A DNA stretch of 64,000 nt from Catenaria anguillulae PL171 (Eukaryota > Blastocladiomycota > Blastocladiomycetes > Blastocladiales > Catenariaceae), in assembly GCA_002102555.1 (NCBI GenBank), contig MCFL01000089.1, forward strand, positions 1 through 64,000, written 5' to 3'. Positions 1-8,808 of the stretch are shown one piece after another. How positions within the stretch are numbered: the stretch's first letter is position 1; the number at the start of each line of letters is the position of its first letter. A program made the position numbers and the translations under genes. The notes beneath the pieces were generated by a model that searched no databases, had not been told where the DNA came from, and was given only the letters and a program-made list of their open reading frames with translations.

Positions 1-527
1 AGCAACAATGATGACCTGGTACAAGGCAGCGAGCCAGCCATTTTCAAGTATCCGCCAACTTTGAATCATGGCCTGTTCAGGCAGGCGACGCGCAAGGTGC
101 TTGATTGTTGGACCGATGGCTTGCTCCAGCCTGCCACCAGCGCCTTGCAAACACTCATGGGATTTGGCGCACACTGCCACACACTCAGCATTGAGCTTTT
201 TGGCCGTCTCCCTGCAGCACTGGCCAGCTCGACTTGTGCCAAGCTCTTGGCTGTCTGTGCGCTTGCAGTGTACCATCCTCCAAGTTCTTGCCCACGCGTC
301 CACCCTGACTTGGCAGCAGCATGTCTCCTTGTCACCGCCACACTCTCAGAACCCACAACTGTCACTGCCAGAATGCGCTCACCTCCCACGTTACTCAATC
401 TCCTACTTGTTTTGAGTGCAATTGTGCGCCACGGCAACTGAGCATTGCTATGGTCAAGGTCAAAGGCCACTCAGGTGACCGCAACAACAACAAAGCTGAC
501 CAACTTGTGTCACGTGGGTATCTATGA
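1..527 (+). pseudogene. LINE RNase H relic
   Basis: The 3' part of this stretch (about 447-527) encodes VKVKGHSGDRNNNKADQL followed by a stop. This matches the C-terminal motif of the RNase H domain found at the end of many LINE polyproteins (hydrophobic-x-GHSG...N..AD.L). Upstream of it the frame is broken and no continuous domain can be followed, so the element is decayed and also cut by the window edge. It is read on the plus strand, opposite to the LINE 3' end that follows at 572. Assignment rests on this one short motif, so it is moderately sure at best. Confidence 0.5.
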
Positions 528-710
528 CTTGGGTGTGTAGATTTAGCAAGGAGTTTCTCACGGAGATTGACTTTTTTATCTTATATTGCTATTACATGTA
601 TTATAACAGACATAACCAACACTTAGCGCTTTGTGAACGTACAGAAGCAGGAAGGATAGAGGTCCAAATACACCCATAGAAATGGCAAAAGCAAGTAGGA
701 TAGAGTGCAA

Positions 711-728
711 GCAATTGGTAATAGGGGC
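711..728 (+). repeat. SINE target-site duplication, left copy
   Basis: An 18-bp sequence starting GCAATTGGTAATAGG is repeated exactly at 1080-1097 on the other side of the SINE. An uninterrupted single copy is present at 21363-21380 in the related LINE tail, showing the pre-insertion site. Confidence 0.9.
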
Positions 729-1079
729 CAGTGGTTTTGGCATAGTGGCAACACTCCCGCCTTGCAAGGCGAAGGTTGTGGGTTCGAACCCCACCCAAGT
801 CATCTGGTGCACTTGTGGTTGCTTGGTCTCTGCTCCACATTGCCTCCTTCTGTCCCCTGGCCACCCAGCCCCTGCACCTGCATTGCTTGCATTCTTGCTT
901 TGCCCACCCTCTGTTTGTGGCTGTACAAGATTGGAATCAAGCAAAGGTCCAAGGCCCCAAGCAAGTACCCAAGTGCCAAGTCCAAGGAGTTGTGTGTTTG
1001 TGTGTATGAGCTTGTGTCTTTGTGTATCAATGGTTAGATCTCCCTCAGTACATAGGTTGCTTGTATATATAAAAAAAAA
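729..1079 (+). mobile_element. tRNA-derived SINE, full copy 1
   Basis: A 351-bp short interspersed element. The head carries a pol III A box (TGGCATAGTGG, 738-748) and B box (GGTTCGAACCC, 781-791) with a tRNA-like spacing and a foldable anticodon-like arm. A non-tRNA body of about 250 bp follows and ends in an A run at 1071-1079. It is flanked by an exact 18-bp target duplication (711-728 and 1080-1097). A close relative is at 2031-2388. No protein is encoded; mobilisation presumably depends on a LINE reverse transcriptase, which is inference from SINE biology. Confidence 0.9.
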
Positions 1080-1097
1080 GCAATTGGTAATAGGGGC
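1080..1097 (+). repeat. SINE target-site duplication, right copy
   Basis: Exact repeat of 711-728, directly after the A tail of the SINE. Confidence 0.9.
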
Positions 1098-1323
1098 ACA
1101 AGGCCATGATGCAATGGGGAAGGGAAAATGGGATAAGGAATGGGGTGAGAGAATGGAAGACAGAGAGTGATATAGGGAATGTAGAATGAGAAATAGGGAG
1201 GGGAACATGGGATGAGAGGCAGAAAAGTTAGAAGGATGGTATCAAGAGAAAAGACGTGGGGCAACATTGAAACTGCTTAAAACTCAATGAGCAAGAGGAG
1301 GAAACGCCAACTGGGACATGGCA

Positions 1324-1533
1324 TGTTGGCGTGCTTGCATAGGTAAGACTAGAAGGTCATCAAGCATGGGTAGTATATACTAAACGACCCAGAATTATCT
1401 GAAGAGCTAACCATGGGTTGGTGCCCAACTGCTGGGTCATGGATCACAAACACAAACACACAACAACTCAATAACTCATCACATGCACATATGTGAACGA
1501 CATACACATACACTCTCCTACACAACCCCAACA
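1324..1533 (-). repeat. Gypsy LTR (element 3' LTR)
   Basis: A 210-bp terminal repeat bounded by TGTTGG and CCAACA. It is nearly identical to 20887-21095. It contains the palindrome AGTATATACT, which is a plausible TATA region. Immediately inside it (1534-1549) lies the complement of a polypurine tract, GCTGGGAGGGGG, as expected next to a 3' LTR. Confidence 0.9.
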
Positions 1534-2014
1534 TCACCCCCTCCCAGCGGTAGCGATACTCTGGAGGTGAAGAACTCTTCCAATCACAGATCAAACTGGC
1601 GACCAAGCATGATGCGACACGTCTTCTTCTTTGGTTCCAACTCGGGCTCACCCGCTTTGATCTTGCCTGGTGTTGGCAATGGACGGTCCTTGGCAGCTTG
1701 AGTCGCCCAGTACTTGACAAAGATTTCCTCAGTATCAAACTGCAACGCGTGTTCCCATGTAGCGTCCTCGAGTGGGTAGCCTGGCCACTTGATCAAGTAT
1801 GAGTACAACTTGTCCTTGCACACATGGTGGTCCAACAACTTTTCAACCACAACCGACTCAGCAGAAATGTTGCCCTCCAAAGAAACCAAACGCAGCTTGT
1901 CGGCGGGAGCGCGCTGTGCTACATAGGTGCGATCCCTGAGCAGGTATGCGCGCCCGCATTCCGCCGAACCACCGTGTACAGGCCCTCAAACTTAGGCTCC
2001 AGGTTGCTTCCCTT

Positions 2015-2030
2015 GACAACGACCTTGCGC
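2015..2030 (+). repeat. Target-site duplication of SINE copy 2 (left)
   Basis: The 16-bp sequence GACAACGACCTTGCGC here is repeated exactly at 2389-2404 after the SINE A tail. Confidence 0.9.
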
Positions 2031-2388
2031 GCCAGTGGTTTTGGCATAGTGGCAACACTCCCGCCTTGCAAGGCGAAGGTTGTGGGTTCGAACCCCACCC
2101 AAGTCATCTGGTGCACATGTGGTTGCTTGGTCTCTGCTCCACATTGCCTCCTTCTGTCCCCTGGCCTCCTGGCCCCTGCACCTGCATTGCTTGTATTCTT
2201 GCTTTGTGCACCCTTTGTTGGTGGCTGTACAAGAACGAATCAAACCAAAGGTCCAAGGCCCCAAGCAAGTACCCAAGTGCCAAATCCAAGGAGTTGTGTG
2301 TTTGTGTGTATGAGCTTGTGTCTTTGTGTATCAATGGTTAGATCTCCCTCAGTACATAGGTTGCTTGTATTTAAAAAAAAAAAAAAAA
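2031..2388 (+). mobile_element. tRNA-derived SINE, full copy 2
   Basis: A 358-bp SINE of the same family and tail type as 729-1079, with the same A box and B box in its head and a longer A run (about 2373-2388). It lies inside the integrase-chromodomain linker of the minus-strand gypsy element, in the opposite orientation, and is flanked by an exact 16-bp target duplication (2015-2030 and 2389-2404). Confidence 0.92.
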
Positions 2389-2680
2389 GACAACGACCTT
2401 GCGCATGACGAGCGCACCTGGTGGGAATTCCTCGTGCACAATCCGATGCGACTTGATGAACTGCTTGTATGCCTTCTTTGAGTAATGCTGCGAGCGCTCA
2501 GCAACGGCGGGCCAAACAACACGGGCCATGTGCTTGGCCAAGCGGCCCAACTTGTCAAACGTGACGGGTTTCTTTGCGTCCGGCCAGGATGACGCGGACG
2601 GCGGGACTGGTGCGCGCGCAAACATGAGCGAGAATGGCGTTGATCAATGGCGACAGTGCACGGTCTGGTTGTACCAAAAC

Positions 2681-2866
2681 TGTTAAGGTATTGCGCTTGC
2701 AGTGGTGGTAATGTGAGTCGATATCACGCTTACGAGCAATACATTGATTCCTGCCGGATATATGATACTAAAGAGCTTCAACTGTGGTGGATGGACCGCG
2801 GGAAATGATCTGCAGTCCCCAATCGGTGGCCCACCTGCCATCACTCATACGCGACGCATCGCGACA
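2681..2866 (-). repeat. Copia LTR (element 3' LTR)
   Basis: On the plus strand it runs from TGTTAAGG to GCGACA, so it has TG...CA ends. It matches 13976-14161 with only a few differences. It abuts the AAAAC target duplication on its outer side and the end of the copia reading frame on its inner side. Confidence 0.88.
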
Positions 2867-2879
2867 TTCCTGCCATGGC

Positions 2880-4147
2880 ATGAGCCATGCTGATGCTCAC
2901 TCCTTCTGACAGACACCGAGCATTTCCCGCATCCTCCTGAAGCCATCCAACGGCATTACCTTGGTTTTTTTTCAATCGCTACTGCATGCATTAAGACAAG
3001 AAACCAACAAAGGAGAACGGCATTACCTTGGTGAACACATCGGCTAGGTTCTGGGCCGACTCCACATACTCTAGGCGGACGTTCGGCAAGGCGGCTTGTT
3101 CGCGGACAAAAGCAAGGTGCAAGGATACGTGACGCAGGTTCTTACGGATGGAGTCGGACGTTGCGATGGTGATGGCTGCCTTGTTGTCGACCTTGACGGT
3201 AGTCGCCGGCATGGTGATGGAGAAGATCTCGCTGAGGAGCCCATTCAGCCATTTGGCGTCACAAACACCCTTGGTCAGAGCATTGAGTTCCGCTTCGGCA
3301 GTTGAAAGGGCAACCCAAGGTTGCCGGCAGGATGCCCACATGACAGCCCCGCCGGTGGCCGTTGATACAAGACCAGTCGTTGAGCGGCGCGTGCTCGGGT
3401 CCCAGCAAAGTCCGCGTCCGAGAAAAACGTGACCAGGTCTTTGACTGTCCATGGTGCTGCTTCTGGGCGTGAGTACTTGATCCCATAGTTGGCGGTACCA
3501 CCAACATAGGTGAGCACGTTGTACAGCGCGTCCAAGTCGCATGCGTGAGGGTTTGCGGTACGGCGGGCAACCGTGCTGACTGTGTGAGCAATGTCAGGTC
3601 GCGAGACGTTGGCCAAGTGCATGAGTGAGCCGAGTACCTCCTGGAAACGCTTGGTCTCTGCTTCGCACAGCGGCGCCGAGTTGCCATACTCTGCACCAAT
3701 CTGGTCCAGCTTGACTCCCTTTACCCAGCGGTCCTTGCCTTTGGCACCCACTTTGACCCCACCACTTTCATCCATGCGCATTGGTCGCAATTGACAATGG
3801 CGCCCATCGAGAAGATACTTCTTGACAATAAGGCGCGCATAGCTGCGTTGCCCAACTTGGATCCCGTCACGGTCTTGGTGGACAAGCAAGCCCAAAAACT
3901 TGGTGGCTGGTCCAAGGTCCTGAATGTTCAAGCGGCCCTTGAGCTGCTCTTTCACTGCCTCGATCTCCCCCACATCCGGTCCCATCACAAGCAGGTCGTC
4001 CACGTATGTCATGACAAGAGTCACCAACTTGCCTGTGTTCCGCACAAATATGCATGGCTCAGAAGCGCAGCTCTTGAAACCAATGTCACGCATGATTTCG
4101 GCAAAGTGGATGGACCATGCCCGGCCCGCCTGCTTCAGCCCATACTT
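2880..4147 (-). pseudogene. Copia reverse transcriptase end and RNase H
   Basis: Minus-strand relic of the C-terminal part of a copia polyprotein. It starts abruptly at about 4147 in the conserved YGLKQAGRAW block and continues through the catalytic YVDDLL motif and the RFLG-like segment (KFLGLLV). After a frameshift near 3400 it enters the RNase H domain (ALSTAEAELNAL) and the terminal DVFTKV motif. The start lies directly against the T run of the SINE at 4146. The 51-bp LINE tail displaces the last codons. Not functional. Confidence 0.85.
2965..3015 (-). mobile_element. Extremely truncated LINE tail (51 bp)
   Basis: A 51-bp insertion beginning with a T run and continuing with sequence that resembles the last 50 bp of the minus-strand LINE tail at 572 (a spaced match around GCTA..ACATG.ATTA and AACCAACA). 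It is bounded by an exact 16-bp target duplication AACGGCATTACCTTGG (2949-2964 and 3016-3031). It interrupts the 3' end of the copia RNase H frame. Confidence 0.8.
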
Positions 4148-4260
4148 TTTTTAAAAATTTAACCTCAGGACAATTACAGATATGATGGTGACTTTCAAGA
4201 ACACACAACACAAACTTGGGGCTTGGGGGATGAACTTGATCGTCTTGTGCTTTGACATAG
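4146..4260 (-). mobile_element. 5'-truncated SINE tail (minus)
   Basis: A T run at 4146-4152 is followed by AAATTTAACCTCAGG and a body that matches the SINE at 21990-22236, including the block GTGCTTTGACATAG. The tRNA-like head is missing. The truncated end joins directly to the truncated 5' end of the plus-strand LINE at about 4261, so the two elements are head to head. Confidence 0.75.
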
Positions 4261-4289
4261 CCAGGAACATGGACTCAACTCCACAAGTA

Positions 4290-5016
4290 TTGGCCAGAGC
4301 TGGTGCCGTCCCCAAATTGTGTGCTCTGTGGTGCTCTCGACGATCAACAACATTGGCTCAGGTGTCGCACACTTGCCAACATACTCTGGACGTGCCGGTT
4401 GGATGTGCACGAACAAGTTGTGGAGCTGCGACGGCGTCGCAGGATGACGGCACACCAAGTGGCAGCAAAGACACTCGTCAAGCGGCTAATGGATCCAGCC
4501 AAACTACGGGCAACTGCAGCATGCGTAGTCAAGGTGCGCCTGCGACAACAGTTTCCCAACCTCGTATCTATCCTCGCGCGAATTGTCTCAATTGCTTCCA
4601 CGACCATCCAAACTGTGCTGTGGAAGGAGCGTTGCAGGCTCGTTGGACCGATTGAGCGACGCATGCCAGAAAACCTGCTTACGGCCCGGCAGCCCTGTCA
4701 ATGTCCCCACTGTCGGGAGGCACGCGCCCCAGTGGCCCAGCAGCCGCCCATGAACCTTGTGCTCGTTGCCGCGCATTACATCTACGAGTGCCATGCTGGC
4801 TGCCCACCCCTCGTTGGCTCCTCATCGGTCTCGCATGCACTGGTTTCCTTTAGCGAATGGCGGTTCCACGGCACTTTCCCAGGGCTCTCAACCCCCAGAT
4901 TTGGCTATGGACACTCACAGCAACGCTTTGCTACCTGTGTCGGGGTACAGTCGGGTACACATTCTGTTTTTGTCCCCTTGCTTTCTCTAACTGCTGCCTC
5001 TGCGCGTATGGCGTAA
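4290..5016 (+). pseudogene. LINE polyprotein C-terminal fragment with zinc-knuckle motif
   Basis: The open frame contains CVLCGALDDQQHWLRC, a C-x2-C-x8-H-x3-C cluster typical of the zf-RVT segment after the reverse transcriptase in many LINEs. About 220 residues of arginine-rich sequence follow. The reverse transcriptase itself is lost by 5' truncation. The same C-terminal frame is repeated at 15891-16418 without the zinc motif because that copy is shorter. Confidence 0.7.
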
Positions 5017-5172
5017 CTTTCCCTTGTTCTCGTATGCTCACCGTTGTTTTGACTCTGTTTCCCTTTATTTGACTTCGAACTTTCTTGGTTCTCTGTTGCA
5101 TGTTGTTCAATTTGTGCATCTGTGATGTGGTTGCATGTCGACCTCAGACCCTGTTACTTTCCGTCTGCTTAC

Positions 5173-5198
5173 TTCTTCTTCTTCTTCTTCTTCTTCTC

Positions 5199-5250
<52 letters not shown>

Positions 5251-5253
5251 ACC
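5173..5253 (+). repeat. TTC/TC microsatellite in the LINE 3' UTR
   Basis: A run of TTC units followed by CT-dinucleotide repeats with occasional TTT interruptions. The same compound tract occurs at the matching place (about 16575-16653) of the other LINE copy, so it is part of the element. In the minus-strand relatives at 0.6-1.3 kb and 21.2-21.6 kb the equivalent region is only pyrimidine-rich. Confidence 0.85.
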
Positions 5254-5435
5254 TTACCCTCTCTGTTGTCCCCATGGCCAAGTGCCCCTACCACCAATTG
5301 CTTGCCATTTTCTCTGCTTGCTCTTGTCATCCGTTGAGTGTCTTGGATCTGTGACCTTCCTGCTCTTGTACCTTCTCTCAAGACTTCTGTGTTGGTTTAC
5401 AGCTTCAATACAAGTGGTAGTGATACAAAAAAAAA

Positions 5436-6212
5436 TCCACTCGCTTCCGTCACTTGCTTGTCCAACCCATTGGCTTCAAAGCTCGCGATGGCAACAACAA
5501 CACGACGGGCGCAGATGCCTCGTCATCTTCCATGGGCGACGAAAAGGAGGCGGGCACGACTGCCGCGCCAGGAGCAGCTGCTGGTTCATCGAACCGTGGT
5601 GGGTTCATGCAGCGTGGCAGTGGTGGACACCGTGGCGGCCGTGGTGGCCGCGGTGGTTACACCAACAAGTACACCATCGCCAATGGGCATTCGCAGTCAG
5701 CAGCTCGTGCAGGGCAAGATTGGGTTCCCGAGGTCATGGTCGCCATGGACACCAGCTCGCTGCACGAATCAGCCAATCTCGCCAAGCATGCTGCCGAGGA
5801 GGACCTTGAGTGCGAGGATGCCCCAAGGAAACGCAAGCGGGCCAGCCGCACCACCACGTCAACTGGGCCAAAGATCCAGTTCGTCCCGATTGACTGCAAG
5901 GCGTGCAACATGTCGGTGCATGTGGACCGCACCAACATTGCCAACCACCGCACTGTCGACTGCGACAAGATCACGGCATACGATGTGATGGGCCGCCGCA
6001 TGGCTGATGCGTTGAACGAGGTGCCTGCCGAGGAGCGCTCTTTGGGTTCCCTTGGGGATATTCTCAACGACAAGCTTGGCCTGACCGTGCTCGGACTTGA
6101 TCTCGCTGTTGGGCTCAGTCATGCTGCCGAGTGGGAATCGTCAGGCGGACAAGGCGGCGCTCAACTTGAGCAAGGCCGTGGATCTGTAGAGGCGGTACCG
6201 CGTGTACATTGA
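5436..6212 (+). pseudogene. Gypsy gag, C-terminal part
   Basis: The frame opens at the LINE junction and aligns with the middle of the 504-residue gag of the backbone copy. It has an RGG-box stretch (about 5620-5660, RGGRGGRGGYTNKYT) followed by a lysine/arginine basic patch (RKRKRASR). A C-x2-C-x13-H-x4-C cluster comes next (about 5900-5960), in place of the usual retroviral CX2CX4HX4C knuckle. The N-terminal capsid half is lost. The frame ends at 6212 and overlaps the pol frame starting near 6202, so a frameshift links gag to the next frame. Confidence 0.75.
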
Positions 6213-8808
6213 CGCCGTGGTGGCGCTCCCGGAGGCGGCCAACATCCCCGCGCATACGATTGCTGCTGCTTTGCTTTGCTCGATGGCACAACGTTCCCCG
6301 TCGTTTCGCAAGTGCTTTTCGGATGACGAGGGATCCGCGGTCTGGCAACGTGTTGCACACAATGCCGTCCCAGCAGGGCGCCGCGTGGTGACTGTGTTGC
6401 AGGAGGAGATGCCGATGCCCGTGCAGGAGGCGCTTCAGTTGGTTGAGCAACGCGGCGAGTCGTCCGGTGAAAGCCGTCCCCTCTCCATTGTGGAAGTGGG
6501 ATCGAGCCAGGTTCCCGGGTCGATGTCGACCAGCAACGCCGCCACTGCCGACGCTGTGATGCATGACGCTCATGACGATGTTGAATGTACGCACTATCCA
6601 GTCGTACAACCCCATTCACCTGTCCACTCAGAGACAGTTCCTCACACAATTGATGCACCCATTCACATCACACAGGAAGTATGCGCGACGGCTTCGGGGC
6701 TCTCACTGCCATCAGATGACCAAGACAAACCATCTTCTGCTGATCCACCAGTAACTGTGTTGTTGTCGGATAATACACCAATTGTTGCACCTGACACCCG
6801 CTCTGCCCCATCAAGGCGAATTGAGGTAAATGCTGAGCTATTCCCTGTTGTCGCTCTCCAGACGCAGGCTGCTCGATTGAATTGCCGAACTGGCTCAGAG
6901 CTCCATCATGATCTCAGGAAGTCGAGCGGTTCATTCCAGCTCAAAGCCCTTGCACCGACCACGCTCAAGTGCCGATTGGATACAGCTAGCGACCGCAACG
7001 TCCTTCCGCGGCGGCTCATGCACCTGTTCCGCAAGCATATTCGTGACCCACCGGAAGGGGCATGCATTCGCGGCATTGGCGGTCTTCGACCATGCTTGGG
7101 CGAGCTCGACTTGCTCATTCGATTCAATGGTCGTTCAGTGATATGCAGGTTTGGCGTGTACGATGTTGGCGACGAGATCCCACCACTCATTGGCAACACC
7201 ACGCTTCACACGCTTGGTATCAGCGTCCACAACCTTGATCCAAAACATGGCAAGCAACCCCGACAAGACCCCGAGATTGACGATCGCACCCTGCTGTTCC
7301 CTGAGGACCAACCGTCGCTCGTGGAGTCGTTACCCGAGGAGGTGCAAGCATTGATTGCGGAAAACGCTTCGATTCCCGTTGGGAATGCGTGCTCGCACCC
7401 GCTGTCGACTGTGGATGTTAACGTGTTGCCTGGCAAGGATTGCCCCGTGCATGAAAGGGAACGGCCGTTCACGCATGACAAGAAGGTCGTGGTCCAGTCG
7501 CAGGTCGATACGTGGGTGGGCGAGGACGTGATTGAGCGGAATTTGTACGAGTCGCCGTGGAACTTGAACTTGGTGGTGGTGGAAAAGAAGGATGCGCATG
7601 GGAACCACACTGGCTACCGTGTTTGCCTTGATCCGCGGGTCATCAACCGCATCACGCCCGACGATTCCCATGCTCTCCCGCTCATCTTTGACCACCTCGA
7701 CGAGGCTTGCGCCGCCAAGGTGTTTTCGTCCATCGACCTCTATGCATCATTCCATCAATTCCGCGTCTCGAAGCGCTCGCGCAAGCATCTTTGTTTCAAA
7801 TGGCAAGGTGTCCAGTACCGATTCAAGCGGGCGCCGTTTGGGCTCAAGGCGCTTTCGGCTCAGTTTCAACGGGTCATGCAGTCCATCTTTGCCGACCTGC
7901 CATTCGTCCGTGTTTACATTGACGACCTGGTCATCTTCAGCATGTCGGTCGACGAGCACACGGTCCATCTGGTCGAGGTGCTGCGCCGGCTCAACCAATT
8001 CAACCTGCGTATCAAGCCGTCGAAGTGCCATTGGTATCGCCCCGAGATTCACTACCTTGGTCACGTCATTGGCAATGGCATGATCCGCCCTGCGCCGGCC
8101 AAGATTATCGACATTCAGGGTCTCGAGCGCCCGACCACGGGCAAGCAGGTCCAGTCGCTTCTTGGCACCGTCAACTACTTGCGCCATTTCATGGTCGGCA
8201 TGGCCACGGTTGCCGCCCCGCTCGATGCGCTGCAGTTCGCGACTGTTATCACGGACGACGATTGGACGGCCGAGTGCGAGGATGCGTTCAACACGCTCAA
8301 GCACATGATCGCGTCGGCGCCGCCGCTTCATGCGCCGAACTGGGACGAGCCCTTTGACGTTGCAACAGATGCCTCCAACGTGGGCGTCGGCGCCGTACTG
8401 TTCCAGGGCTCTCGCGACGAGCCCAGGTACATCACCATGGCGTCACGGGCCCTCTCCAAATCGGAGCGCAACTACTCAGCCACCAGGAAGGAACTGAGGG
8501 CCATCATTTTCGCGCTGGACAAGTTCCGGTACTTTGTTTCGGGCCGCAGTTTCATGCTCTCCACCGACCACGGTGCCCTCCAATTCATCTTCTCGCAGCC
8601 CGAGCTGACGCCCATGCTCGAGAATTGGCTGGACAAGCTGCTCCAAATGCCGTTTGACGTGGTGCACATTCCGGGCATCCCCAACGTCTTGCCAGACTGT
8701 TTGTCGCGGCTGGACCCGGTTTCCATGGATGGCGTGGCCGCCTACGACGATTTCAAGTCGCGCTTTGGTGCGCATTCGTCGCCGGTCCGGATTGACGCAG
8801 GCTCGTGA
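6202..8808 (+). pseudogene. Gypsy pol: protease, reverse transcriptase, RNase H
   Basis: Open frame of 868 codons. The first ~250 residues are the divergent gag-pol junction. An aspartic protease follows with LDTAS (about 6976-6990) and the distal GIGG/IGNTTLH segments. The reverse transcriptase has VCLDPRVIN, the YIDDLVIF catalytic box (7915-7938) and LGHVIG. The RNase H has DVATDASNVG and STDHGAL. A TGA at 8806-8808 truncates the frame just before integrase; the backbone copy reads through a glycine-rich linker at this point. The element would therefore give no integrase as one polyprotein. Confidence 0.88.

Larger units (their letters stand above)
572..1323 (-). mobile_element. 5'-truncated LINE 3' end (minus), split by a SINE
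   Basis: The segment begins on the plus strand with a T run (572-577), the complement of a poly-A tail. Its sequence is shared with 21220-21618 and, more distantly, with the 3' ends of the plus-strand LINEs ending at 5435 and 16841 (for example the block CAATTGCTTGC next to GTGCCCCTA). This marks it as a LINE 3' untranslated region inserted in reverse. A SINE at 729-1079 sits inside it. At 1323 the repeat stops abruptly at the LTR of the gypsy element, while the copy at 21.6 kb continues past the equivalent point, so the LTR boundary interrupts it. No protein is encoded. Confidence 0.7.
1584..2680 (-). pseudogene. Gypsy integrase C-terminal part with chromodomain
   Basis: Minus-strand coding relic continuing the integrase that is cut at 14162 by the copia insertion. 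It covers the end of the integrase fold, the linker and a chromodomain (YSYLIKWPGYPLEDATWE, about 1805-1752), the chromatin-targeting module that defines chromoviruses. The end is lysine-rich and stops at 1584. The SINE at 2031-2388 interrupts it, and an in-frame TGA lies near 2638. The matching intact region of the plus-strand copy is at 9950-10665. Confidence 0.85.
4261..5435 (+). mobile_element. 5'-truncated LINE, copy 1
   Basis: A plus-strand LINE 3' segment of about 1.17 kb with a terminal A run (5427-5435). It contains the C-terminal part of a LINE polyprotein and a long 3' untranslated region with a TTC/TC microsatellite. It is almost identical to 15851-16841 from about 4446 onward, indicating recent activity of this family. 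The A tail joins directly to the gag coding sequence of the plus-strand gypsy copy. Confidence 0.85.

Noticed and set aside
66-470. Minus-strand protein of 134 codons
   Set aside because: It is the reverse of a region with a better plus-strand RNase H motif, has skewed composition and no recognisable domain.
729-805. tRNA gene (alanine- or cysteine-like)
   Set aside because: A and B boxes are present, but the acceptor stem does not close, the same head recurs at four loci with attached bodies and A tails, and target duplications flank it. It is a SINE head.
5122-5381. Ser/Leu-rich and Arg/Glu-repeat proteins
   Set aside because: These frames are translations of the TTC/TC microsatellite in the LINE 3' UTR.
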